Source of the DNA: Lachnospiraceae bacterium YSD2013
GTDB taxonomy: Bacteria > Bacillota > Clostridia > Lachnospirales > Lachnospiraceae
DNA: 64,000 nt
NCBI GenBank assembly: GCA_900100895.1
Contig: FMTX01000007.1
Coordinates: 270,971 to 334,970, forward strand
Direction of reading: 5' to 3'
Shown: positions 18,813-26,847 of the stretch, in pieces
Position numbering within the stretch: the first letter of the stretch is position 1
Layout of the letters: each line of letters opens with the position of its first letter
Notes under the pieces: generated by a model
What the model was told of the DNA's origin: nothing
Databases searched by the model: none
The model's input: the letters and a program-made list of their open reading frames with translations, nothing else
Program-made: the position numbers and the translations under genes

Positions 18813-19999
18813 CGTCCATACTCCTCTTTAACAAATCTCTTAAGCGCCGCAATTGAGCGCTCTACCTTATCCGTATCTATGCAGTAAGCCATTCTGAAAT
18901 ATCCGGGGCAGGCAAAAGAATCCGCCGGCACAAGCACCAGATCGTACTTAAGCGCCTTGTTGCAAAAAGCAATCGAATCCTCTTCCAAAGCCTTCGGAAA
19001 GATATAGAAAGTACCGCCGGGCTTAACCACTTCGAAGCCGAGCGCGGTAAGCTCCTTGTACAGAATGTTCATATTGGTCTCATATACAGATAAATCCGAA
19101 GTCATATCAATAACCTTCGCGCAAGCCTGCTGAATAATGGATGCAGGGCAGTTGTGTCCGGTGCCGCGCGAAATCTGACCGCACATGTTCACGATGGTCT
19201 CGGAATCGGGGTCAGCGGGATTGGCCGCTACGTAACCTATTCTTTCGCCGGGAAGTGACAAAGACTTCGAGAAAGAATAGCATGAAAGCGTGTAATCGTA
19301 ATACTTAGACGGATAAGGACACTCAACACCCGCAAAAAGAATCTCTCTGTAAGGCTCGTCGGACACAAGATAAATGTTGTATCCAAACTCCTGAGATTTC
19401 TTCTTGAGGATATCCGCAAGGCGCTTAACCGTCTCCTCGGAATACACGATACCGGTAGGGTTATTGGGTGAGTTAATAAGAACTGCCTTAACCTTGTTGG
19501 TAAGAAGTTCTTCGAATTTATCAAAGTTAATCTGGAAAGCCTTAGTATCAGCAGGTACCACCACGATTTCCGCACCTGTACCTGTTACGTAAGGGATGTA
19601 CTCAGGGAAGAAAGGCGCAAATACAATCACCTCATCTCCGGGCTTGGTAATTGCTCTTAAAGCATGCGCAATAGCTCCTGCCGCGCCGGAAGTTGGGAAG
19701 ATGTGTGAAGCCTTGTAGTTCATGCCAAAGCGTCTGTTAAGAGATTCCGCAACTGCCTGCTTGAACTCGGGATTGCCAAGGCTCGGGCTGTAGCCGTGAA
19801 GAGCCATGGGGCTTTCTTTTGTAAGCATTTCAATCATAGCCTTTGTGAATTCCTCGGGCACGGGAACCGAAGGATTGCCTAAGCTGTAGTCGTATACGTT
19901 CTCGTAACCGATCTCCTTACCCCTTGCGGTGGCGAACTCAGAGAGCTGCCTGATTACGGATTTCTTGCCTAACATTTCTTTGTAAGTTTCGTTAATCAT
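18809..19999 (-). CDS. Pyridoxal-phosphate aminotransferase, class I/II
   Basis: 396 residues from the ATG at 19999, which has AAAGGG eight bases upstream. The longer in-frame start at 20068 has none and would run through a hairpin. It is a fold-type I enzyme with NSPNNPTG for the PLP ring region, SDEPYRE for the Asp contact, and the Schiff-base Lys in SFSKSLSLPGERIGY. The C-terminal Arg for the substrate carboxylate lies in GYFRMAYC. The family includes aspartate and aromatic aminotransferases; the substrate cannot be told here. Pairing with a patatin lipase is unusual. Confidence 0.9.
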   Translation of the reverse strand: MINETYKEMLGKKSVIRQLSEFATARGKEIGYENVYDYSLGNPSVPVPEEFTKAMIEMLTKESPMALHGYSPSLGNPEFKQAVAESLNRRFGMNYKASHIFPTSGAAGAIAHALRAITKPGDEVIVFAPFFPEYIPYVTGTGAEIVVVPADTKAFQINFDKFEELLTNKVKAVLINSPNNPTGIVYSEETVKRLADILKKKSQEFGYNIYLVSDEPYREILFAGVECPYPSKYYDYTLSCYSFSKSLSLPGERIGYVAANPADPDSETIVNMCGQISRGTGHNCPASIIQQACAKVIDMTSDLSVYETNMNILYKELTALGFEVVKPGGTFYIFPKALEEDSIAFCNKALKYDLVLVPADSFACPGYFRMAYCIDTDKVERSIAALKRFVKEEYGR

Positions 20000-20046
20000 A
20001 ATGTACCCTTTCTCGCGTCCGCCTGCCGCGGACTGCTCTTTATTGT

Positions 20047-20082
20047 GAAACGTCGGAGCACAGAACACTGCACTCCGACGGC
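20047..20082 (-). terminator. Probable terminator after the CheY-like gene
   Basis: CGTCGGAG (20051-20058) pairs with CTCCGACG (20073-20080), and inner TGCAG/CTGTG pairs extend the stem. On the minus strand only TTTCAC follows, so termination may be partial. The aminotransferase ribosome binding site lies just beyond. Confidence 0.6.
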
Positions 20083-20086
20083 TTAT

Positions 20087-20470
20087 TTATAATATTTTCT
20101 TAAGCGGGTTAAGTACCTCATCCACCCTTTGAAGCAATTCCTCCCTCGAAATCGGCTTCACAAGGTATCCCTGCGGGTTCAAAGAAAGGCACTCCAAAAT
20201 CTTCTCCCTGTCCGTAACGGACGTCAGGAAAAGAACGGGAACATTCTTGGACTCCTCTCTCTTTCTGATAATCTCCAGCACATGCGGCCCGTCAAAAAGC
20301 GGCATCATGTAATCAAGCAGTATCAAATCGGGAGTCTTCTTAATAACCGCCTCAAGCGCCAATTTCCCCGAATCCACAATGGTAACATTGTAGTCATCGA
20401 CCAGAAACATTCTGAGCATCTTGAGCATGTTCTTGTCGTCATCGACAATAAGTATGTGTCCTTTGGTCAC
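20087..20470 (-). CDS. Single-domain response regulator (CheY-like)
   Basis: 127 residues that form only a receiver domain. Acidic pocket residues are D10-D12, the phosphoacceptor is D53 in LLDYMMP, the switch Thr/Ser lies in FLTSVTD and the Lys in VKPIS. There is no output domain, so it must act by protein-protein contact or as a phosphate sink. No kinase gene is adjacent. A hybrid histidine kinase lies about 41 kb away in the window, with no evidence of pairing. Confidence 0.92.
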   Translation of the reverse strand: MTKGHILIVDDDKNMLKMLRMFLVDDYNVTIVDSGKLALEAVIKKTPDLILLDYMMPLFDGPHVLEIIRKREESKNVPVLFLTSVTDREKILECLSLNPQGYLVKPISREELLQRVDEVLNPLKKIL

Positions 20471-20590
20471 TTAAACCTTCCCTTTAGCCCTTAATTCCTT
20501 AAGGTAATTATGCATTAAATCGTATATTATTACAATAAATTTTTAATTAATTATATATTTGGCAGATAAGTATAACTACACATCATTACA

Positions 20591-20884
20591 TTATTTAGAG
20601 TAACCCAACATATCAAAAAAACCTTCCTTGACAAGTCTTTCAATAGTTTTTTCTATTTCTTTATTGGAAGCCTCTTTAACTATAATCATGTTGGGTTCGT
20701 TTTGAAAATAACCATTGTACTCAACTTCTGAGTCATAGTCTTGGTGTAATCTTACTATGTCAGTAATATACAATCTGAATCGTCTATCGCCTATAACGAC
20801 AATTACATCTTGTCTATGTCCTTTATTTATAGCTTCAAACTCTGCCAGTTCTGTGTCATCTTCATATATTATTTCATACTTCAT
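20591..20884 (-). CDS. Small protein of unknown function
   Basis: 97 residues from the ATG at 20884, which has AGAGG at normal spacing. An earlier in-frame start (20914) is not supported. I do not recognise the family. It is acidic and soluble with no signal or membrane segment. It is visibly more AT-rich than its neighbours and forms a pair with the next unknown gene (36 bases apart). Small AT-rich paired orphans of this kind are often immunity proteins of polymorphic toxins, but no motif here proves it. Confidence 0.75.
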   Translation of the reverse strand: MKYEIIYEDDTELAEFEAINKGHRQDVIVVIGDRRFRLYITDIVRLHQDYDSEVEYNGYFQNEPNMIIVKEASNKEIEKTIERLVKEGFFDMLGYSK

Positions 20885-20920
20885 TAGTAACCTCTCAAGC
20901 CACCCATGAATCATGGCACG

Positions 20921-21331
20921 TTATAATAAAATGCATTCAATGTGCCTTGCCAGTTCCGGAATATCCTGCACTGCGTCATCACAATATCTTTTAAAATTTT
21001 CCTCCCCGAAAAAATCTACTTGGCTATATTGGATTTTTCCGGCATAGTATTCATTACGTAAAGATTCCAATTCAGAAATTGTAATAAGATAATTGCCTTT
21101 CCTTGATAATGGATCTTTAAACATTTTCCAATGCATTTTACCCTTAAATGTATCCACGCATTCTTTAAGCCTATTCGTCAAATCAGCCGGACAAGAATCT
21201 TGGACTCTGAATACCAGCATTGGTATGCTACGATAAACATCATCTTCGCAATACATATTAAATCTCATCCATTCAATCGGAATGTATCTTTTAATAAGTT
21301 TGCCTATAAGTTTTTCATTGTTTGTTTCCAT
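20921..21331 (-). CDS. Protein of unknown function (AT-rich pair)
   Basis: 136 residues, soluble, acidic at the C terminus, rich in aromatic residues (YIPIEWMRFNMY, MHWKMF). No known motif is recognised. The start overlaps the end of the GNAT gene by 17 bases, so it may be translated from the same message. With the next gene it forms a small AT-rich unit of possibly horizontally acquired origin. Confidence 0.75.
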   Translation of the reverse strand: METNNEKLIGKLIKRYIPIEWMRFNMYCEDDVYRSIPMLVFRVQDSCPADLTNRLKECVDTFKGKMHWKMFKDPLSRKGNYLITISELESLRNEYYAGKIQYSQVDFFGEENFKRYCDDAVQDIPELARHIECILL

Positions 21332-22142
21332 CTTTCCACACCTGATACTCTATTCCATCCACCGTCGTTTCTCGCTCCATGGCAAAAGAAAGCTTCTTGA
21401 GCAGTGCCTGCGAGGAAACATTGCCGGGCATCACAAGCGCGAAGCGTTTTGTCTCGCCGAATCCGTCCATGCGTTCCAATACTGCCTTCATGGCTTCGTA
21501 GGCATACCCTTGTTGCTGATAATCTGTGCCGATTACGAAGCCTACTTCTATCTCATCAAAGCCTTGACGCACCGTTGTGCCCACGCGACCGATGACTCTC
21601 TTATCCTTTTTGCGAATGACTGTGTAGATACCGTATATCGAAACCTTGTAAACCTTCTCGCGGTACTGCCTTACGTATTCTTTTTCCTCTTCCGGATCGT
21701 CGTAGAGGTCTTCGGTGAACTCGGTGAGCTTCGGGTCTTTGTACATTTCGTAGAAGTAATCTACGTCGGCTTCAGTCGTCTCCCTGAGAATTAAGCGTTT
21801 AGTCCGCAGAATCTCCATCGGAAGGTCGTTTAGCCTATGCCAGACTTCGTCGAAGTACTTATACTCGGCTTCGAAGACGTCGGTGCAGATATACTCCGCG
21901 TGAGTCCGCGCTCCTCGCGCACCGTCCTCTTCAACAATCGCAAGAGCCTTGCCACCTTGCGCTGCAATCTTCTCGTAGGCACCATTATCGTCGGTAACAT
22001 ATAAGTTTTCTTTATTATATTTCACATCAGCCTCGGTGCCGGCATAGGAAACCTTCACGCCTCTTAAGAGCATCCGCGCGGCAAAAGAAATCCTTCGGCC
22101 CGGCCCCGGTCTATGTTTAACAATAAAAACAATTCTCTTCAT
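21315..22142 (-). CDS. GNAT acetyltransferase (RimJ/RimL type) with N-terminal extension
   Basis: 275 residues. The C-terminal 165 residues, from about residue 110 (ILRTKRLILRETTEADVDYF), are a complete RimJ/RimL-type GNAT domain. The acetyl-CoA loop reads YQQQGYAYEAM. The first 108 residues form a separate domain that I do not recognise; it begins with a Rossmann-like strand (MKRIVFIVKHRPGPGRR). Because an internal Met starts exactly at the GNAT domain, this is a fusion of two modules rather than a misread start. The donor should be acetyl-CoA; the acceptor is unknown. Confidence 0.82.
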   Translation of the reverse strand: MKRIVFIVKHRPGPGRRISFAARMLLRGVKVSYAGTEADVKYNKENLYVTDDNGAYEKIAAQGGKALAIVEEDGARGARTHAEYICTDVFEAEYKYFDEVWHRLNDLPMEILRTKRLILRETTEADVDYFYEMYKDPKLTEFTEDLYDDPEEEKEYVRQYREKVYKVSIYGIYTVIRKKDKRVIGRVGTTVRQGFDEIEVGFVIGTDYQQQGYAYEAMKAVLERMDGFGETKRFALVMPGNVSSQALLKKLSFAMERETTVDGIEYQVWKDGNKQ

Positions 22143-22207
22143 TTACTTTCCCCTTAATTTATTTTATCATGTTTGGTAGACAGTATTCTAGTTTAGGAGG
22201 AATTATT

Positions 22208-22696
22208 ATGGCTAAGAATCCCATAGTTACGATTAAAATGGCAGACGGCGGCGTTATGAAGCTTGAGCTTTATCCCGATATTGCACCCAAGACGGTTGAG
22301 AATTTCGTAAGCCTTGTAGAGAAGAAGTTCTATGACGGACTTATCTTCCACAGAGTTATCAAGGGCTTTATGATTCAGGGCGGCGACCCCGAAGGTACCG
22401 GAATGGGAGGCCCCGGCTACTCTATCCCCGGCGAATTTTCCGCTAACGGATTTGAGAACAACTTAAAGCACACCGAAGGCGTTATCTCCATGGCAAGAAG
22501 CATGGATCCCGACTCCGCAGGCAGCCAGTTCTTCATCATGCACAAGAACTCACCTCACCTTGACGGTTCATATGCAGCTTTCGGTAAGATTATCGAGGGT
22601 ATGGAAGTTGTGAACAAGATTGCGGAGACCAAAACCGACTGGTCAGACAGACCTATGGAAGACCAGGTAATGGAGTCAGTCACCGTTGAAGTTTAA
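22208..22696 (+). CDS. Peptidyl-prolyl cis-trans isomerase (cyclophilin)
   Basis: 162 residues from the ATG at 22208, preceded by a textbook TTTAGGAGGAATTATT site; an upstream ATG at 22169 lacks one. It is a compact cytoplasmic cyclophilin with FHRVIKGFMIQGGDP (catalytic Arg) and the AGSQFFI segment. It catalyses proline isomerisation in folding proteins. Single-gene unit ending at a strong terminator. Confidence 0.95.
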   Translation: MAKNPIVTIKMADGGVMKLELYPDIAPKTVENFVSLVEKKFYDGLIFHRVIKGFMIQGGDPEGTGMGGPGYSIPGEFSANGFENNLKHTEGVISMARSMDPDSAGSQFFIMHKNSPHLDGSYAAFGKIIEGMEVVNKIAETKTDWSDRPMEDQVMESVTVEV

Positions 22697-22772
22697 TCGA
22701 AAGTGTTCGAAAGATAGAATCAATTCATTTTAATATTCTGTTAATAAAATTTTAACAAATGATTTGTATTTG

Positions 22773-22805
22773 CAAGACCGTCAGTTTTCTGACGGTCTTG
22801 TTCAT
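22773..22805 (+). terminator. Terminator of the cyclophilin gene
   Basis: CAAGACCGTCA (22773-22783) pairs perfectly with TGACGGTCTTG (22790-22800), followed by a T-rich tract. Confidence 0.88.
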
Positions 22806-22939
22806 AATTTGTTCATATTTTGTTTTCAATTTGTTCAATAAGTATCCATTATTTAGACACGATTACCTTATATAGTATTAGTATAGAAAAACAAATATAG
22901 CTTACAACAAAAGTTGCTAAATACTTTCAAAAACTTTTT

Positions 22940-22975
22940 CATAATAAATGCCGGGTAAGATAACTTACCCGGCAT
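22940..22975 (-). terminator. Terminator of the whiA/lipid-kinase run
   Basis: ATGCCGGGTAAG (22948-22959) pairs perfectly with CTTACCCGGCAT (22964-22975), a 12-bp stem with a 4-base loop. On the minus strand it is followed by TTTATTAT. Confidence 0.85.
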
Positions 22976-22997
22976 CCTCCCTTTTTAGGGGCTTTTT

Positions 22998-23900
22998 TTA
23001 TTTAGAGCTTTTCTTTTCAACTGCAAGTTTCATTCCGTGCTTCATGTTGATAATCTCTGCAATCTTCACATTTCCGCCGAACTCACCGTCAAGCGTCCAC
23101 GGAACTTTATGCTCCGATGTAAAGGTAATATGACTTGTCTTAAAGCAATACAAATCCTTACACGTAATATCTCTGTTCACAAGTGCCGCAAGCACTACAT
23201 TTATCTCTAACGGATTGGCGGGCTTTCTAACAAGTGTAACCTCGAAAAGACCGTCCTTTAAATCTACGTTCTTACCCGTAATGTTCTTAATACCGCCCGC
23301 AGACTCGGAATTGGTAATCATTCCATAGAGGAAATCGTCATCAATTGTCAGGTCGTCGGTCTCAATATGCATATGATAAGGCTTAATATCACCAAGTCTG
23401 GTAATAGCCTCGAGAATATATGCGCTGTGTCCGAACACGTTCTTAAGATCCTGAGGGGTCTGATATGATACCTCGGTAAAAGCACCGAACGCCGCAATAT
23501 ATACGAAAGTCTTCTTATTGAACACTCCCACATCGCAAGGCATAAGCCTCTCGCCCATCGCGGTCTTGGCAGCCTTCATGATATCCGAAGGAATGCCTGC
23601 GGAAAAAGCAAAATCATTGGTGCTTCCGCCCGGAATATAACCAATCGGAATCCTCTTATCCTTTTCTCTCTGAGACATGCCCGATACTACCTCGTCAAGT
23701 GTACCGTCACCGCCTGCACAGATTACACGGTCATAACCGTCTTCAAGGTCTCGCACGAGCCTCGCAGCATCCCCGCGCTTTCTGGTAGCAGCGATTGTTA
23801 TGGTATTATTCTCCATGGAAAAAAGCTCGATGATATCACCGAGCTTAAATTTAATCTTTCCTTTACCTGCTTTTGGATTAAAAACAAAAAAGATATTCAT
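22998..23900 (-). CDS. Diacylglycerol kinase family lipid kinase
   Basis: A 300-residue member of the DagK/YegS/sphingosine kinase family. The N-terminal catalytic domain has NPKAGKGK and the ATP-binding GGDGTLDEVV. The second domain has SAGGIKNITG and the CDVGVFN strand. It phosphorylates diacylglycerol or a related lipid, recycling diacylglycerol released by lipoteichoic acid synthesis. It begins 2 bases after the Crh-like gene and closes the hprK-murB-rapZ-whiA run. Confidence 0.9.
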   Translation of the reverse strand: MNIFFVFNPKAGKGKIKFKLGDIIELFSMENNTITIAATRKRGDAARLVRDLEDGYDRVICAGGDGTLDEVVSGMSQREKDKRIPIGYIPGGSTNDFAFSAGIPSDIMKAAKTAMGERLMPCDVGVFNKKTFVYIAAFGAFTEVSYQTPQDLKNVFGHSAYILEAITRLGDIKPYHMHIETDDLTIDDDFLYGMITNSESAGGIKNITGKNVDLKDGLFEVTLVRKPANPLEINVVLAALVNRDITCKDLYCFKTSHITFTSEHKVPWTLDGEFGGNVKIAEIINMKHGMKLAVEKKSSK

Positions 23901-23902
23901 TC

Positions 23903-24160
23903 TTATTCCTGTCCGCTTAAATATTTAACTACTCCGTCTACTGCCTTGGCTTCATCAGCTCCGTCGGCAACTACTGTAAGTTCGTCGCCCGTATCCAGTC
24001 CCAAGCTCATCATTCCCATGATACTCTTAGCATTAACGTGCTTGTCCTCTGTATCAAGGTAAACAGATGCTTCAAATTGGCTTGCTACCTGCACAAGCAT
24101 AGCTACCGGTCTTGCCTCAAGTCCGCCGGCAAGTTTGATGGTCACATCTTGTTTTGTCAT
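23903..24160 (-). CDS. HPr/Crh-like protein with Glu at position 15
   Basis: An 85-residue HPr-fold protein. The active-site motif reads GLEARP, so the phosphoryl-accepting His15 is replaced by Glu (codon GAG). Ser46 and its surroundings are intact (AKSIMGMMSLGL). In B. subtilis the gene after whiA is crh, whose product has Gln15 and works only through Ser46 phosphorylation by HprK/P as a CcpA corepressor. Position and residues make this protein a Crh counterpart. A Glu could also mimic phosphohistidine. It starts 4 bases inside whiA. Confidence 0.88.
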   Translation of the reverse strand: MTKQDVTIKLAGGLEARPVAMLVQVASQFEASVYLDTEDKHVNAKSIMGMMSLGLDTGDELTVVADGADEAKAVDGVVKYLSGQE

Positions 24161-25065
24161 TTTTTCTCCTTTTCACTTCGCAGAGAGTCTGCGAAATCAC
24201 TTATCTTGCGTAGTCTGTGATTCACTCCGGACTTACCTACCGACGGATTAAGCCTGTTACCCAAATCGGTAAAGGATTCTTCCGGGTATTCCGCCCTTAT
24301 CAGAGCCATTTCCTTAAGTGACTCAGGAAGTGCATCCAGTCCCACTTTATCCCGAATGTACAAAATGTCATCAATCTGCTTGGTCGCCGCGTTAACCGAT
24401 CTTGAAACATTGGCTATATCGCAGTTGAGACGACGGTTTGTGTTATTGCGTACGTTCTTCTCTATGCGGGTATTGGCAAGACCCATCATAGACTTGTGAG
24501 CACCTATAACACTCAATACGTCCGATACGGCTTCAGATTCCTTGATATATACTACAAAGTACTTCTTCCGAATAGAACGCTTAGCAAGTATATTAAACTG
24601 TGAAAGAAGGTATGTCAACAACTTCGCATATTCTTCTTTATCCGTAAGAATTTCAAAGTGGTACCCCTTCTTAGGATCTTCAATGTATCCCGCCGCAAGA
24701 AATACGCCTCTTAAGTAAGAGCGCTTACAGCAGTCACGCTTCAATAAATCCATCGGATTGTCAAGATGTAATCGCCTTACTATCTCATCAATCTCACAGT
24801 TACGGGCGTCCAGAGTGACCTGTGATTTGAACTCATCATCACCGTCCTCAAAAACGTCCGCTTTTATATTAAAGGTTTTGCTTAGCATTGTAAAGCATTT
24901 TCTTAATGCGGCTTTATTGTCAGAAGAAAGAATTAATTTGTCGAATTTATCATCATCTTGCTTCAATAAGAACTTAACGAGTGCCGAAAGTTCGGCGATT
25001 CTGCAATGTTCCTCAGCAGGATGCACTTTCAAAAGTTCATCTTTAACATCCGAAGAAAAAGACAT
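24157..25065 (-). CDS. whiA: DNA-binding protein WhiA
   Basis: 302 residues. The N-terminal two-thirds resembles the LAGLIDADG homing-endonuclease fold without its catalytic acids (CCKRSYLRGVFLAAGYI). The C-terminal helix-turn-helix reads FTDLGNRLNPSVGKSGVNHRLRKI. WhiA binds DNA and affects division and chromosome segregation in Firmicutes. It lies directly between rapZ and the Crh-like gene, the order seen in B. subtilis minus gluconeogenesis factor YvcK, which is absent here. Confidence 0.95.
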   Translation of the reverse strand: MSFSSDVKDELLKVHPAEEHCRIAELSALVKFLLKQDDDKFDKLILSSDNKAALRKCFTMLSKTFNIKADVFEDGDDEFKSQVTLDARNCEIDEIVRRLHLDNPMDLLKRDCCKRSYLRGVFLAAGYIEDPKKGYHFEILTDKEEYAKLLTYLLSQFNILAKRSIRKKYFVVYIKESEAVSDVLSVIGAHKSMMGLANTRIEKNVRNNTNRRLNCDIANVSRSVNAATKQIDDILYIRDKVGLDALPESLKEMALIRAEYPEESFTDLGNRLNPSVGKSGVNHRLRKISDFADSLRSEKEKK

Positions 25066-25069
25066 TCTC

Positions 25070-25930
25070 TTACCTTCCGTTATCTACGTCTCTGTGAGTA
25101 ATTGTAATTCCGTAATTACCGGATGAAAGCCTCTTGTAAAGCTCCGTGGCAAGCGTCACGCTTCTGTGATGGCCGCCGGTACAGCCTATACCGATTACCA
25201 GCTGGTACTTGCCTTCTTTGATATAGTTGGGAATTAAGAACCTAAGCATATTCTCAAGCATATCAAGGAACTCGCCCGCTTCCTTAAAGCCCATAACGTA
25301 ATCCTGCACCGCCTCGTCAAGACCCGTCAGATTCTTAAGCCTCTCCACATAGAACGGATTGGGTAAGAACCTCACATCGAATACCAGGTCCGCGTCCTGC
25401 GGTATACCGTTCTTGAAGCCAAAAGAAAGAATATTGACCATCAGGTTATTGTACTGCTTGTTCTGGAGGAATATCTTATCAAGCTCCTCCTTGAAGTCAC
25501 GGGTTAAGAGATTCGAAGTATCGATTACGTAATCCGCAATCTTCCTGATATCTACCAGAATCTCACGCTCCTTACGAATACCCTCTTCCACGCGACCGTC
25601 GGGTGAAAGCGGATGGAGGCGCCTGGTCTCTTTGTATCTTCGCAAAAGAACCTGTTCACTCGTCTCAAGGAAAAGTATCTCAAGTCTTATATCTCTTGCC
25701 TTAATATCGTTAAGAATCTTAACTACTTCGGAAAAGGGCTCGTCCGCGCGCACATCGATACCCATGGCAACCTTGGTAAGCTCGGTGTTCTTCTCTGACA
25801 CAAGGTCCACGAATTTGTCAATTAACTTAACCGGAAGATTATCGACACAATAAAAGCCCATGTCCTCAAGCATTTTAAGCGCTGTCCTCTTACCGCTTCC
25901 GCTCATTCCTGTAACAACTACAAGACGCAT
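25070..25930 (-). CDS. rapZ: RNase adapter / nucleotide-binding protein RapZ (YvcJ)
   Basis: 286 residues with an N-terminal P-loop domain and C-terminal DUF1669-type domain ending in IGCTGGHHRSVTLAT. The Walker A is GMSGSGKRT (residues 8-16): Arg15 occupies the position normally held by Ser or Thr after the invariant Lys14. The nucleotide sequence confirms AAG AGG ACA. ATP/GTP binding may be altered. In E. coli RapZ adapts GlmZ to RNase E; in B. subtilis YvcJ is linked to competence and small-molecule sensing. Co-transcribed with murB and whiA. Confidence 0.93.
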   Translation of the reverse strand: MRLVVVTGMSGSGKRTALKMLEDMGFYCVDNLPVKLIDKFVDLVSEKNTELTKVAMGIDVRADEPFSEVVKILNDIKARDIRLEILFLETSEQVLLRRYKETRRLHPLSPDGRVEEGIRKEREILVDIRKIADYVIDTSNLLTRDFKEELDKIFLQNKQYNNLMVNILSFGFKNGIPQDADLVFDVRFLPNPFYVERLKNLTGLDEAVQDYVMGFKEAGEFLDMLENMLRFLIPNYIKEGKYQLVIGIGCTGGHHRSVTLATELYKRLSSGNYGITITHRDVDNGR

Positions 25931-25947
25931 TGACTACCCTCTCCTTC

Positions 25948-26847
25948 TTAATTAAACTCGCCTATTCTGATAACCTCGGGCTCGAGTTCGTAACCCGAAG
26001 ATTCTTTAACTTTTTTAACAATGAGCTTCATAAGCTCGTCTATGTCTGCTGCCGTGCCGCCCTGATCATTTACGACAAAGCCTGCGTGCTTAACCGATAC
26101 ACTGGCGCCGCCCACGCGAAGTCCCTTAAGACCCGCATCCTCGATAAGCTTACCCGCAAAAGCACCCTCGGGACGCTTAAACGTACTGCCCGCACTGGGG
26201 AACTCAAGCGGCTGCTTGGTACGCCTTCTGTCCATAAAGTCGGCCATTGCCGCGACAATATCCTCCGGATTACCCTTCTGAAGCTTAAATCGAGTTTCTA
26301 AAGCTATATAATCGTCATGCTTGATGACGCTGTCTCTGTAACCAAAGTGCATCTTGTCGCAAGAAAGCGTAACCGTCTTATCACCGTGAAGAAGCTTCAC
26401 CGACTCTGTTACATCCTTCATCTCTCCGCCATAAGCGCCGGCATTCATTACCATCGCGCCACCCACGGTTCCGGGGATTCCGTATGCGAACTCAAGTCCC
26501 GACAGACTATTATCGCGAGCAAACGTGCATACCTTCGAAAGAAGCACACCCGCACCTGCCACAATCACATCGCCCTCGAGCCTTAACTCAAGAAACTCGC
26601 CCGCAAGCTTAATTACGTAGCCGTCATAGCCCTTATCGCTTACGAGAAGATTGCTGCCGTTACCGAGGATAAAGAAATTCTCTCCCTCATCCTTAAGCAA
26701 CTTCAAAACTCCCGCGAGTTCATCCGCGCTCTGCGCCATAAGAAGAGCCTTGCAAGGCCCACCGGTCTTAAAGGTAGTGTGCTTGCAAAGCGGCTCATCC
26801 GTTAATACATTTTCGCTTTTTAAAAGCGTTTTTAACCTGTTTATCAT
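25948..26847 (-). CDS. murB: UDP-N-acetylenolpyruvoylglucosamine reductase MurB
   Basis: A 299-residue FAD enzyme that reduces the enolpyruvyl ether to UDP-MurNAc, the second committed step of peptidoglycan synthesis. FAD-binding features are FILGNGSNLLVSDKGY and GIPGTVGGAMVMNAGAYGGE. The catalytic Ser lies in FPSAGSTFKRP and the Glu near the C terminus in ELEPEVIRIGEF. It is the type II form without the extra E. coli loop. Its ATG overlaps the ROK kinase stop by one base (TAATG). Confidence 0.96.
   Translation of the reverse strand: MINRLKTLLKSENVLTDEPLCKHTTFKTGGPCKALLMAQSADELAGVLKLLKDEGENFFILGNGSNLLVSDKGYDGYVIKLAGEFLELRLEGDVIVAGAGVLLSKVCTFARDNSLSGLEFAYGIPGTVGGAMVMNAGAYGGEMKDVTESVKLLHGDKTVTLSCDKMHFGYRDSVIKHDDYIALETRFKLQKGNPEDIVAAMADFMDRRRTKQPLEFPSAGSTFKRPEGAFAGKLIEDAGLKGLRVGGASVSVKHAGFVVNDQGGTAADIDELMKLIVKKVKESSGYELEPEVIRIGEFN

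Larger units (their letters stand above)
22697..22997. other. Convergent intergenic region
   Basis: This AT-rich stretch between the cyclophilin and the lipid kinase holds one terminator for each strand. Between them are three TTGTTCA words (about 22799-22840) and an AT-rich tract. No open frame, tRNA or clear promoter is seen. Confidence 0.6.
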
